NCBI GenBank assembly: GCA_021838005.1
Contig: JAKCEK010000006.1
Location: 1 to 32,640, forward strand
Reading direction: 5' to 3'
Length of the DNA stretch: 32,640 bases
From: Actinomycetes bacterium
GTDB taxonomy: Bacteria; Actinomycetota; Acidimicrobiia; Acidimicrobiales; RAAP-2
This document shows, piece by piece, positions 22,550 through 32,003 of this stretch (its first letter is position 1; every line of letters begins with the position of its first letter). A program made the position numbers and the translations under genes. The notes below the pieces were generated by a model that saw nothing but the letters and a program-made list of their open reading frames with translations, made no database searches and was not told the DNA's origin.

Positions 22550-23197
22550 GTGTTCAGCCTGGCGAGCCGACGCCTCTACCTCTGCGTGGGCCTGCGCGAG
22601 GACCTTTCTGCCTTCGTGCGCGACGTCGTGGCGGGCGGCGTCGACGTCGTCCAGCTGCGCGAGAAGGTCGCCCCGTTGAGCGCCCAGCGCGGCCCCGCCC
22701 ACGCGCTCGCCCGTCTCTGCCGGGACCTCGGGGTGCCCTTTATCGTGAACGACTCCCCCGAGCTCGCCGCCGAGGTCGGCGCCGACGGGGTCCACGTCGG
22801 CCAGGACGACGTCACGGTGGCCCACTGTCGCGAGCTGCTGGGTCCGGCGGCGATCGTCGGGCTCTCGACCCACGCCGAGGCCGAGCTCGAGCCCGGCCTG
22901 GCGACCTCGGCGACCTACCTGAGCGCGGGCCCCGTCGTGGCGACCCCCACCAAGCTCGGGCGCCCGGGCACGGGGGTGGGCTACGCGCTCGTCGCCCAGC
23001 GCCGCAGCGACCGGCCGGTCTTTGTCACCGGCGGGGTCAGCGCGGCGACCGTGGGCGCGCTCGTGGAAAGGGGGCTGGGTCACTTCGTCGTCGTGCGCGC
23101 CCTCACCGAGGCCGCCGACCCGGGCGCCGCGGCGCGCGCGCTGCGCCGCGCGCTCGACGAGGCCCTCTCAGCGGTGCCGGTCGAGCCAGCCCAGTAG
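22550..23197 (+). CDS. thiE: Thiamine-phosphate synthase (ThiE-like)
   Basis: 215 aa: GGVDVVQLREK, VPFIVNDSPELAAEVGADGVHVGQDD, YLSAGPVVATPTKLGRPGTG, FVTGGVSAATV. Confidence 0.9.
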   Translation: MFSLASRRLYLCVGLREDLSAFVRDVVAGGVDVVQLREKVAPLSAQRGPAHALARLCRDLGVPFIVNDSPELAAEVGADGVHVGQDDVTVAHCRELLGPAAIVGLSTHAEAELEPGLATSATYLSAGPVVATPTKLGRPGTGVGYALVAQRRSDRPVFVTGGVSAATVGALVERGLGHFVVVRALTEAADPGAAARALRRALDEALSAVPVEPAQ

Positions 23198-23914
23198 CGT
23201 CGCCACCATCCGGGGGTCGGCCCGCAACTGGTGGCCCGCGCCTTGGATGAAGCGCAGCTCCGCGCGGCCGTCGGCCGCGGCCACGAGGTCGCGGGCGTCG
23301 CTGGCGGGCACCTCCACGTCGTCGGTGCCGTGACCCACGAGGAGCCGGCGCGGCGCCACCGCGGCGATCGAACCGAGCGGGTCGACCGTGAGCACGTCGG
23401 CCGCGAGGGCGTCGGGGGCGAGCAGGTCCTCGGGATCCCCGACGACGCCGGCCACCTGGACCGAGTGGTGGAACTCGACGGGCGAGCCGATCCAGCGCTC
23501 GAGGTGGGCGGGCGAGGCGAAGGTCGCCACGCCGCGCACCCGGTCGTCGTCGGCGGCCACCGCCAGGGCGAGCGCCCCGCCGAAGCCGAAGCCGGCGATC
23601 GAGACGCGCCCCTCGCCCTCGGCGACCCGCTCGACGATGGCCGCGAGGTCGTGGCGCCACTGACTCGCGCAGAAGGTCCCGGTGCTGGCCCCGACCCCCG
23701 AGAGCGTGCCGCTCGCCACGGTCCAGCCCGACTCGTTGGCGACGTGCTCGGCCAGCTCCGGCAGCAGGCCCGCCGCCTGACGGCCCATGCCCATCAGCCG
23801 GGGCAGGCCGTGCGCGAGGACCAGGACGTGGCCGGCCACGGGCCGCGAGCCCGAGGTGCACACGCGCAGCTCGAGCGTCGACGAGCCGCTCGCCAGCTGC
23901 TCGGTGACGAGCAC
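23168..23914 (-). CDS. Alpha/beta-hydrolase-fold protein; nucleophile elbow reads GFGFGG (Ser absent)
   Basis: 248 aa: VLAHGLPRLMGMGRQAAGLLPELAEHV, SIAGFGFGGALALA, LLVGHGTDDVEVPASDARDL, GAGHQLRADPR. Confidence 0.75.
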   Translation of the reverse strand: MLVTEQLASGSSTLELRVCTSGSRPVAGHVLVLAHGLPRLMGMGRQAAGLLPELAEHVANESGWTVASGTLSGVGASTGTFCASQWRHDLAAIVERVAEGEGRVSIAGFGFGGALALAVAADDDRVRGVATFASPAHLERWIGSPVEFHHSVQVAGVVGDPEDLLAPDALAADVLTVDPLGSIAAVAPRRLLVGHGTDDVEVPASDARDLVAAADGRAELRFIQGAGHQLRADPRMVATLLGWLDRHR

Positions 23915-23918
23915 CGCG

Positions 23919-25034
23919 CTAGATGCCCAGGCGCTGGGCGAGGAGCTCGCGGTGGTAGCTGGGGTCGCCGAGGAAGAGCTCGGAGCTCTTGGCCCGCTTG
24001 AAGTAGAGGTGGGCCGGGTGCTCCCAGGTGAAGCCGATGCCGCCGTGGATCTGGATGTTCTCCGAGGCGCAGTGGAAGTAGGCCTCTGAGCAGAACGACT
24101 TAGCGAGGCTCGAAGCGATCGGCAGCTCCTCGTTGCGTTCTTGGGCCGCCCACGCGGCGTAGTAGGCGGCCGACTTGGCCGACTCGACGTCGAGGAGCAT
24201 GTCGGCGCACTTGTGCTTGATCGCCTGGAACGATCCGATGGGCCGTCCGAACTGGACGCGGGTCTTCGCGTACTCGACCGAGCGGTCGAGCACCCGCTGG
24301 GCCCCGCCCACCTGCTCGGCGGCGAGCATTGCGGCGGCGACCTGGAGGGTCGTGGCGAGCCCCTCGGCCGCGCGGCCCTCGGCGCCCACGAGGCTCGCGG
24401 GCACGTCCTCCAAGACGAGACGGCTCTGTTTGCGCGTCTGGTCCATCGTCGCGAGCGCCTCGCGGGAGAGGCCGGTGGCGTCGCCCTCGACCGCGAAGAG
24501 CGAGAGGCCCGCCTCGGTCGTCGCCGGCACCAAGATCAGGTTCGCCGTCGACCCGTCGGTGACGTAGTTGCGCGCGCCGCTCACCCGCCACGCGTCGCCG
24601 TCGCGACGGGCGCTCGCCGCGCTGACCGCCACGTCCCACGAACCGGAGTCGTCGGTGAGGGCCACCGTCGCGACGGTTTCGCCACGGGCGATGCCCGGCA
24701 GGTAGCGCGCGTGGTCCTCGGGCCCGCCGACGAACGAGACGGCGTTCGCCGCCAGGGCGACGGTGGAGAAGTACGGCGCGCACAGCAGGGCGGCCCCCAT
24801 CTCCTCGAAGACGACGTAGAGCTCAACCGGACCGAATCCCTGGCCCCCGAAGGCCTCGGGGATGCCGAGCCCCTGGAGGGCGAGCTCGCGGGCCATCTGC
24901 TCCCACACCGCCGCGTCGTACCCCTCGGCCGTGGCCATCAGGCGGCGCACCTCGGTCTCGGGGGACTTCTCCTCCAGGAATCGCCGCACCATCTTGCGCA
25001 GCTCCTCCTGCTCCTCGCTAAAGCCGAAGTTCAT
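23919..25034 (-). CDS. Acyl-CoA dehydrogenase family protein
   Basis: 371 aa: MNFGFSEEQEELRKMVRRFLEEKSP, QGLGIPEAFGGQGFGPVELYVVFEEMG, TRVQFGRPIGSFQAIKHKCADM, QIHGGIGFTWEHPAHLYFKRAKS. Confidence 0.94.
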   Translation of the reverse strand: MNFGFSEEQEELRKMVRRFLEEKSPETEVRRLMATAEGYDAAVWEQMARELALQGLGIPEAFGGQGFGPVELYVVFEEMGAALLCAPYFSTVALAANAVSFVGGPEDHARYLPGIARGETVATVALTDDSGSWDVAVSAASARRDGDAWRVSGARNYVTDGSTANLILVPATTEAGLSLFAVEGDATGLSREALATMDQTRKQSRLVLEDVPASLVGAEGRAAEGLATTLQVAAAMLAAEQVGGAQRVLDRSVEYAKTRVQFGRPIGSFQAIKHKCADMLLDVESAKSAAYYAAWAAQERNEELPIASSLAKSFCSEAYFHCASENIQIHGGIGFTWEHPAHLYFKRAKSSELFLGDPSYHRELLAQRLGI

Positions 25035-25111
25035 CGCCCGACCCCTCTCTGCGGCGCCCCACCGAGACTAGCCAAGTCCCACCGGGCCCGGTTTCGTGGC
25101 ACACTGCGGCC

Positions 25112-25729
25112 GTGGGATCTTCCGAGACGATCTTGTCCGACTCGTCGATCGAGGTCCACCGGCTCGTCGTCGGGCCCGTCGAGAACAACGTCTACGTCGT
25201 GCGCAGCCGACGCCGCGGCCGCTCGGTTCTGATCGACGCGGCCAACGAGCCCGAGCGGCTGGTGGCGCTCGTCGACGAACTGGGCGTCGAGGTCGTGCTC
25301 ACGACCCACGGTCACTGGGATCACGTCGGGGCCGTCACCGAGATGCGCGCCGCCGGCGTGCCGGTCTGGGTCAGGGCCGAGGACGCCCACCACCTGACGG
25401 GCCACGACCACCTCGTCGGCGACGGCGAGGTCCTCGCGGTGGACGACGTGCGCCTGCGCGCGATCCACACCCCCGGCCACACCCCGGGCAGCGTCTGCTT
25501 CGCCCTCGAGGGGCGCCCGGTGCTGTTCACCGGCGACACCCTCTTTCCCGGCGGCCCCGGCAACACCAGCTTCGAGGGCGGCGACTTCGCGACCATCATC
25601 GCCTCGATCGAGGACCGGCTGCTGCGGCCCTTCGCCGGTGAGACGACCTTCTGGCCCGGCCACGGCGCCCCCTCGACCCTCGGTGCGGAGTCGCCCCATT
25701 TCGAGGAGTGGGTCGCGCGCGGCTGGTGA
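25112..25729 (+). CDS. MBL-fold metallo-hydrolase (glyoxalase II-like)
   Basis: 205 aa: THGHWDHVGAV (HxHxDH), IHTPGHTPGSVCFALEG, LFTGDTLFPGGPGNT, FWPGHGAPSTLGAE. Confidence 0.92.
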   Translation: MGSSETILSDSSIEVHRLVVGPVENNVYVVRSRRRGRSVLIDAANEPERLVALVDELGVEVVLTTHGHWDHVGAVTEMRAAGVPVWVRAEDAHHLTGHDHLVGDGEVLAVDDVRLRAIHTPGHTPGSVCFALEGRPVLFTGDTLFPGGPGNTSFEGGDFATIIASIEDRLLRPFAGETTFWPGHGAPSTLGAESPHFEEWVARGW

Positions 25730-25764
25730 GTGAGCCCCGGGGTCACCCCCGTTAGGCTCGTGGC

Positions 25765-26519
<755 letters not shown>

Positions 26520-26523
<4 letters not shown>

Positions 26524-27755
26524 GCAGCTACAGCCCGGCGCGGGTGCGGGCCGACGTGCCGATGCTCCACCGTCAGGTGCACGGACACCCCCTCACCTAC
26601 CTCGACTCGGCCTCGAGCACCCTGCCGCCCCGCGCGGTCATCGAGGCGATGGACCGCTACTACGAGTGCCACCACTCCAACGTCCACCGGGGCGTCTACC
26701 TCACCGCCGAGGAGGCGACCGCGGACTACGAGGGCGCCCGCGCGGCCGTCGCGCGCTTCATCAACGCCCCCGGCGGCGCCGAGGAGGTCGTCTTCACGAA
26801 GAACACCACCGAGTCGTTCAACCTGCTCGCCCGGAGCTGGGGGGCGTCACAGACCCAGCCCGGCGACGCCGTCGTCGTCACCGAGATGGAGCACCACGCC
26901 AACGTCGTCCCGTGGTTCCAGTTGCGCGACAGCCACGGGATCGAGGTACGGTTCATCCCCGTCGGCGACGACTTCCGCCTCGACCTCTCTCACGTTGAGC
27001 GCGTGCTCGCGGGGGCCAAGCTGCTCAGCGTCACCGGCATGTCCAACGTGCTCGGCACGCGCAACGACCTGGCCGCCCTCGCCCGCCTCGCCCACGACCA
27101 CGGGGCGCTCTTCGCCGTGGACGGAGCGCAGTCCGTCGCCCACGGCTCGACCGACGTCGCGCGCGACGGGATCGACTTCCTCGCCTTCAGCGGCCACAAG
27201 ATGCTCGGGCCCACCGGCGTCGGGGTCCTCTGGGCGCGACGCTCGCTGCTCGAGGCGATGCCCCCCTTCCTCGGGGGCGGCGGCATGATCGCCGACGTGC
27301 GCACCGACGGCTTCACCCCGGCGGCCGGGGTCGCCCGCTTCGAGGCCGGCACGCCGCCGATCGCCGAGGCCGTCGGACTCCACGCGGCCATCCGCTACCT
27401 CGAGGGCCTCGGTCCCGACGCCGTCGAGGCCCACGAGCGTGAGCTGACCCGCGACGCCCTCGAGCGCCTCGAGAGCACCTTCGCCGACCGGGTGCGCGTG
27501 ATCGGCCCGCACGACGTCATCGATCGCGGGGGCGTGCTCAGCCTCGACGTCGAAGGCGTCCACCCCCACGACGTCGCCCAGGTGCTCGACCAACACGGGG
27601 TGTGCGTCCGCCCGGGCCACCACTGCGCCAAGCCCCTGATGCGCCGCTTCGGCCTCGCCGCCACCGCGCGGGCCTCCTTCGGGCCGTACTCGCTCACCCG
27701 TGACACCGACGCCCTGATCGAGGGCCTCGGGCACGCCCTCGCCCTCTTCGCCTAG
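26520..27755 (+). CDS. sufS: Cysteine desulfurase SufS
   Basis: Start re-set from the ORF track (26145) to GTG 26520, overlapping the sufC1 stop (GTGA). YLDSASSTLPPRAVIEAMDRYYECHHSNVHRGVY, EMEHHANVVPWFQL, FLAFSGHKMLGPTGVGVL, CVRPGHHCAKPLMRRFG. Confidence 0.96.
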
Positions 27756-27757
27756 CC

Positions 27758-28225
27758 GTGGCCCCCCTCGACGACCTCTACCGCGAGATCATCCTCGACC
27801 ACTACCGCACCCCGCGCAACCGGGGCGAGTTAGCCACGCCGCCGGCCCATCGCGTCGAGGGCTTCAACCCGCTGTGCGGCGACGAAGTGACCCTCTACCT
27901 CGAGCTGCGCGACGGCCGGCTGGCCGACATCAAAATGACCGGTCGGGGCTGCTCGATCTCTCAGGCCTCCGCCTCGCTCATGGGCGCGGCCGTCAAGGGT
28001 AAGACCCTCGAGGAGGTCAACGCCGCCCTCGAGCGGTTCCGCCAGCTCATGACCGTGACCGAGACCCGCCTGGACGAGGGCGCCGAGCCCGAGCCGCTCG
28101 ACGTGCGCTCCCTGGGCGAGCTGGCGGCTCTCGCCGGCGTGGTGAAGTTCCCGGTACGCATCAAGTGCGCCATGCTCGCCTGGGCGACGCTCGCCCAGGG
28201 TCTCAGCGAGGCGTCGAGCCACTGA
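27758..28225 (+). CDS. sufU: SufU-type Fe-S assembly / sulfur-transfer protein
   Basis: 155 aa: LYREIILDHYRTPRNRGEL, GFNPLCGDEVTLYLEL, GRGCSISQASASLM, VRIKCAMLAW. Confidence 0.95.
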   Translation: MAPLDDLYREIILDHYRTPRNRGELATPPAHRVEGFNPLCGDEVTLYLELRDGRLADIKMTGRGCSISQASASLMGAAVKGKTLEEVNAALERFRQLMTVTETRLDEGAEPEPLDVRSLGELAALAGVVKFPVRIKCAMLAWATLAQGLSEASSH

Positions 28226-28232
28226 CCCGCCG

Positions 28233-29609
28233 CTAGGGCGAACAGGGCCGCGGGTCGTACGGCGCGTAGGCCGCGCTCGGGCTGGTGGTCGTGGTCGCCC
28301 GGGCCGCGCTCGCCGCGGGGGTCGACCTGGCCGCGGAGCCCGTCGACGGCGTCGTGGTGGTCGTGGGCGCGATCACCGGGGGCATCGGCGTCTGGCCCGA
28401 GGCGTTGGGTGGCGGGTTGGTCGGCGTCTCGAGCGGTGAGCCGAAGACGTCGACGAAGAGTTGCTGGGTCTCGGGCTGCTGGACGTAGAGCACGTCGCCG
28501 AGCACCGGGTTGGTCGCCGAGTAGACGGGCAGGGTGTAGGTCGAGATCGAGTTGGCGTTGAGGCTGTGGAAGCGCACGGCCAGTCCGACCAGCTCATTGA
28601 GGCTGAAGTTCTGGTCGAGGGTGATCCCCTGGGGGATCTTGGACAGGAAGTTATTGATGGTGAGGGGGTTGTAGAGGGTCTTGCCCCGCTCGACCATCGC
28701 GCGCAAGAACGCGCTCTGACGCTCGATGCGCCCGAAGTCGCTCGTCCCGTCGTAGAGCCAGCCGTCGGCGTAGAGGGTTGAGGCCGGGGTGTTGTTCCCG
28801 GGCCAGACGCCGTCGCCCTTGACGTTGTAGTAGTAGTGGCGGCTGCGCACGACCGCGAGCGCTTCGAAGCCCTTGATCAACTGGCAGCCCGGGTGGCGGA
28901 TCCGCAGTCCCGAGTACGGGTCCGCCGCCGGGTACGGGAAGTCCAGGTAGACCCCACCGAGGGCGTCGGCCGCGTTGATCAGCCCGGCGAAGCTCACCAC
29001 GACCGTGTCGTTGATGGGGATGCCGAAGTTCGCCGTGATCGTCTGGGCGAGCAGCGACGGCCCGTGGCCGAAGTTCACGTTGATCCGGTTCGCCTGGCCG
29101 TAGAGGTTCTGGTTGGCGAGCAGGGTCACCATCGTGTCGCGCGGGATCGAGATGACGCTGATCGTGCCGGCCTGGGGGTCGACGTGGACGATCTTGACGA
29201 CGTCGCTGCGCTGGCCCGCCACCAGCCCGGCGCTGGCGCCCGTCTGCTGGCCGACCAGACCCGAGAGGCCCGCCCGCGAGTCCGATCCCACGACCAGGAT
29301 GTTGAAGGGCCGGCCCGAGATGGGCTTGACCTCGCTGGTCACGTTGATCTTGTGGATCTGGGAGAAGCGCCAGTTGGCGTAGAGGTAACCCCCACCGACG
29401 ACGACCACGATCAGCGCGACGAGGCTCACCACGCCGATGAGGGCGACGCGCCCGGCGCGGTGGCGGCGGCGCGGGCGGCGCGTGGCCCCGGCCGGGGCGC
29501 GCCCGTTGACGACCTCACCGAGCGCGCGCAGCCGGTCCTCGTTGGGGATCCCGTTGGAGCGCGGGGCCGGTTCGCGGTCGCGACCGCCCCCGTTTCGTCC
29601 GCTGGGCAT
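28233..29609 (-). CDS. LytR-CpsA-Psr (LCP) family cell-envelope ligase/attenuator
   Basis: 458 aa: TM segment, FNILVVGSDSRAG, ISIPRDTMVTL, NRINVNFGHGPSLLAQTI, GVYLDFPYPAADPYSG, ALAVVRSRHYYY, Thr/Ser/Ala-rich C-terminal tail. Confidence 0.93.
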   Translation of the reverse strand: MPSGRNGGGRDREPAPRSNGIPNEDRLRALGEVVNGRAPAGATRRPRRRHRAGRVALIGVVSLVALIVVVVGGGYLYANWRFSQIHKINVTSEVKPISGRPFNILVVGSDSRAGLSGLVGQQTGASAGLVAGQRSDVVKIVHVDPQAGTISVISIPRDTMVTLLANQNLYGQANRINVNFGHGPSLLAQTITANFGIPINDTVVVSFAGLINAADALGGVYLDFPYPAADPYSGLRIRHPGCQLIKGFEALAVVRSRHYYYNVKGDGVWPGNNTPASTLYADGWLYDGTSDFGRIERQSAFLRAMVERGKTLYNPLTINNFLSKIPQGITLDQNFSLNELVGLAVRFHSLNANSISTYTLPVYSATNPVLGDVLYVQQPETQQLFVDVFGSPLETPTNPPPNASGQTPMPPVIAPTTTTTPSTGSAARSTPAASAARATTTTSPSAAYAPYDPRPCSP

Positions 29610-29642
29610 CGATCAATTCTACCGCCCGAGCCCGGGCTCGCG

Positions 29643-30371
29643 TCACGCCCGCGGCGCGCCGAATCCGTCGTAGCCGTCGCGCTCGAGTCGCTCGGCCAAC
29701 TCGGGACCGCCGGTCGCGACGACCCGGCCGTCGCGCACGACGTGGATCGTCGTGGGCACGAGCTCCACCAGCAGTCGACGGAAGTGGGTGATGGCGAGCA
29801 CGCCGCACTCCCACTCCGCCGCCGCGGCCGACAGCCGTCGCGCGACCGCGGCGAGGGCGTCGACGTCGAGGCCCGAGTCGACCTCGTCGAGAAGGCAGAA
29901 CCGCGGGCGCAGCACGCCGAGCTGGACCATCTCCGCGCGCTTGCGCTCCCCGCCCGAGAGGTCGACGTTCACGAAGCGCTCGAGCAGCTCGGGCCGCAGC
30001 CCGACCCGCACGGCCTCCTCGCGAACGCGTGCCGCCACCGTGGCGGCGTCGGCCCCGGCGGCGACGAGCATGTCGAGCGGGCGCACGCCCGGGACCTCGA
30101 GGGGCTGCTGGAGGGCGAGAAAGAGGCCCGCGCGGGCTCGCTCGGTGGCCGAGAGCCCGAGCAGCTCGCGCCCGTCGATGGTCACCGACCCCCCGAGCAC
30201 CCGGTATCCGGGGCGCCCGGTGAGGGCGTGCGCCAGGGTCGACTTGCCCGAGCCGTTCGGGCCCATAAGGGCGTGCACCTCGCCGGTGGACATCGTGAGG
30301 TCGAAGCCCTTGAGGACCTCGCGGTCCCCGACCGCGACGCGCAGCCCCTGGATCGAGAGCGTCGAGGTCAC
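29643..30371 (-). CDS. SufC-like Fe-S assembly ATPase (copy 2, divergent)
   Basis: Start re-set from the ORF track (30713) to GTG 30369-30371: VTSTLSIQGLRVAVGDREVLKGFDLTMSTGEVHALMGPNGSGKSTLAHALTGRPGY, VNVDLSGGERKRAEMVQLGVLRP, LLDEVDSGLDVDALAAVARRL, AITHFRRLL. Confidence 0.93.
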   Translation of the reverse strand: MTSTLSIQGLRVAVGDREVLKGFDLTMSTGEVHALMGPNGSGKSTLAHALTGRPGYRVLGGSVTIDGRELLGLSATERARAGLFLALQQPLEVPGVRPLDMLVAAGADAATVAARVREEAVRVGLRPELLERFVNVDLSGGERKRAEMVQLGVLRPRFCLLDEVDSGLDVDALAAVARRLSAAAAEWECGVLAITHFRRLLVELVPTTIHVVRDGRVVATGGPELAERLERDGYDGFGAPRA

Positions 30372-30682
30372 GGGACCTCCACCACCAGCTGTCCGTCGGC
30401 CTCGCGCACCTCGTAGTGGGCCACCGGCCGGGTCGCGGGGAGCGAGAGGGGCTCGCCGTCGACGAGACCGAAGAGCGCACCGTGGCGGGCGCACTCGATC
30501 TCGGCGGCCTCGACGTCGACGTAGCCCTGGGAGAGGGGGAAGTCCTCGTGGCTGCACCGGTCGTCGAGGACGTAGAGCGATCCCCCGATGCGCACCACGA
30601 CCAGGGTCCGCCCGGGCGCGGGGATCGCGCGCGCGACGCCGACCTGGTAGTCGGTGAGCCGGCCCAGGACCACCGTCGTCAC
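30368..30682 (-). CDS. Rieske [2Fe-2S] ferredoxin-like protein
   Basis: 104 aa: YVLDDRCSHEDFPLSQGYVDVEAAEIECARHGALFGLVDGEPLSLPATRPVAHYEVRE; CxH...CxxH ligands. 4-nt overlaps with both neighbours. Confidence 0.93.
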   Translation of the reverse strand: MTTVVLGRLTDYQVGVARAIPAPGRTLVVVRIGGSLYVLDDRCSHEDFPLSQGYVDVEAAEIECARHGALFGLVDGEPLSLPATRPVAHYEVREADGQLVVEVP

Positions 30683-31926
30683 GAGCCCACCACCGCGGCC
30701 CGGGCGACCTCACCCACCGCCGCGGCGACGTCGGCCTCGATGGGCGCGGCCAGGGCGGCGGGCAGGGCCTCGAGCATCTCGTAGAAGAAGCCCTGGATCA
30801 TGAGGCGCTGGGCGTCGACGCGCTCGACGCCGCGCGATTCTAGGTACCAGCGCTGGAAGGCGTCGAGGGGCCCGACGCTCGAGGCGTGGGCGCACAGCAC
30901 GTCGTTCTCTCGGATATCGAGGTTGGGCACGGAGTCGGCGTGCGCAGCCGACGAGAGCAGGAGGTTGTGGTTGGTCTGGCGCGCGTCGGTGCGCGTGGCG
31001 CCCTTCTCGATCTCGATCAGGCCGGTGTAGACCGAGCGCGAGCGCTCGGCGAGCGCGCCCTTGGAGAGGAGTCGAGACGTCGTGCGCGGCGCAAGGTGGA
31101 GCTGGCGGGTACGGAAATCGTGGACCTGGTCGCCCCGTCCGAGGAAGGTCGTGCGCAGCACGTTGGCCGCGCCCGCTCCGCGCAGCTCCGCGTCGTTGCG
31201 CGAGCGGTCGTAGTGGCCGCCGAGGCCGATGACCGCCTGGTGCAGACGGGCGTCGCGCTCCAAGAAGCCGGTCGTGCGCGCGACCTGCCAGGCGGTCTGG
31301 TCGAGGCGCTGGTAGGTGACGAGGGTCAGCGACCCGTCCGCGTCGACCGCGTACTCGCTCAGGGGCACCACCAGGCCGTCCCGGCCGCCCTCGAGGTACT
31401 CGACGACCACCGCCTCGGCGCCGCGCCCGACCTCGACGCGCAGCCGCGGGAAGGACGCCCCGGTGCCGGCGAGGCCGAGCACCACCACCGGCGCACCGAG
31501 GACCGTCCCGTCCTCGACGCGCACGACGGTGGTGGCCGGGGCGAGCGCCACGTTGAGCAGCGAGAAGGCGTCGTGGGCGTAGCGCTCGGCGAGGGCCTGG
31601 CCCGTGTGGGTTCGGCCGGACTCGTCGGAGGAGACGTGGACCCCCGTCGGGAGCTCGCCCACGGGCGCGAGGTAGCCGTCGACGACCGTGAGGACGAGCC
31701 CCGCGCCGTCGGCCAGTCGACGGGCCGTGTCCGAGGGCGCCACCGACGAGGGGCCCGTCGGCACGACGTGACGATCGAGGCCGAGCTCGGTGAGCGGGGT
31801 GTAGCGCCAGACCTCGTCGCTCGCCGAGGGCAGGCCGACCTCCTCGAAGGCCCGCCACGCGTCGAGTCGCCCCCCGCCCGGGCGCGCGTCGATCACGGCG
31901 GCGGCGGTGTCGGCGAAGGTCGTCAT
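30679..31926 (-). CDS. sufD: Fe-S cluster assembly scaffold SufD
   Basis: 415 aa: SDEVWRYTPLTEL, RNDAELRGAGAANVLRTTFLGRGDQVHDFRTRQLHLAPRTTSRLLSKGAL, DARQTNHNLLLSSAAHADSVPNLDIRENDVLCAHASSVGPLD. Confidence 0.93.
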   Translation of the reverse strand: MTTFADTAAAVIDARPGGGRLDAWRAFEEVGLPSASDEVWRYTPLTELGLDRHVVPTGPSSVAPSDTARRLADGAGLVLTVVDGYLAPVGELPTGVHVSSDESGRTHTGQALAERYAHDAFSLLNVALAPATTVVRVEDGTVLGAPVVVLGLAGTGASFPRLRVEVGRGAEAVVVEYLEGGRDGLVVPLSEYAVDADGSLTLVTYQRLDQTAWQVARTTGFLERDARLHQAVIGLGGHYDRSRNDAELRGAGAANVLRTTFLGRGDQVHDFRTRQLHLAPRTTSRLLSKGALAERSRSVYTGLIEIEKGATRTDARQTNHNLLLSSAAHADSVPNLDIRENDVLCAHASSVGPLDAFQRWYLESRGVERVDAQRLMIQGFFYEMLEALPAALAAPIEADVAAAVGEVARAAVVGS

Positions 31927-32003
31927 AGGCGGCCCGAGGGCCTCGGGCAGTGTACCGGTCCGCCCCGCTCGCCTAGACCGGCGTGACGTGGGACGATGGG
32001 CCC

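Noticed and set aside
28836-30416. 526-aa plus-strand ORF over LCP and sufC2
   Set aside because: Antisense to supported genes; no motifs.
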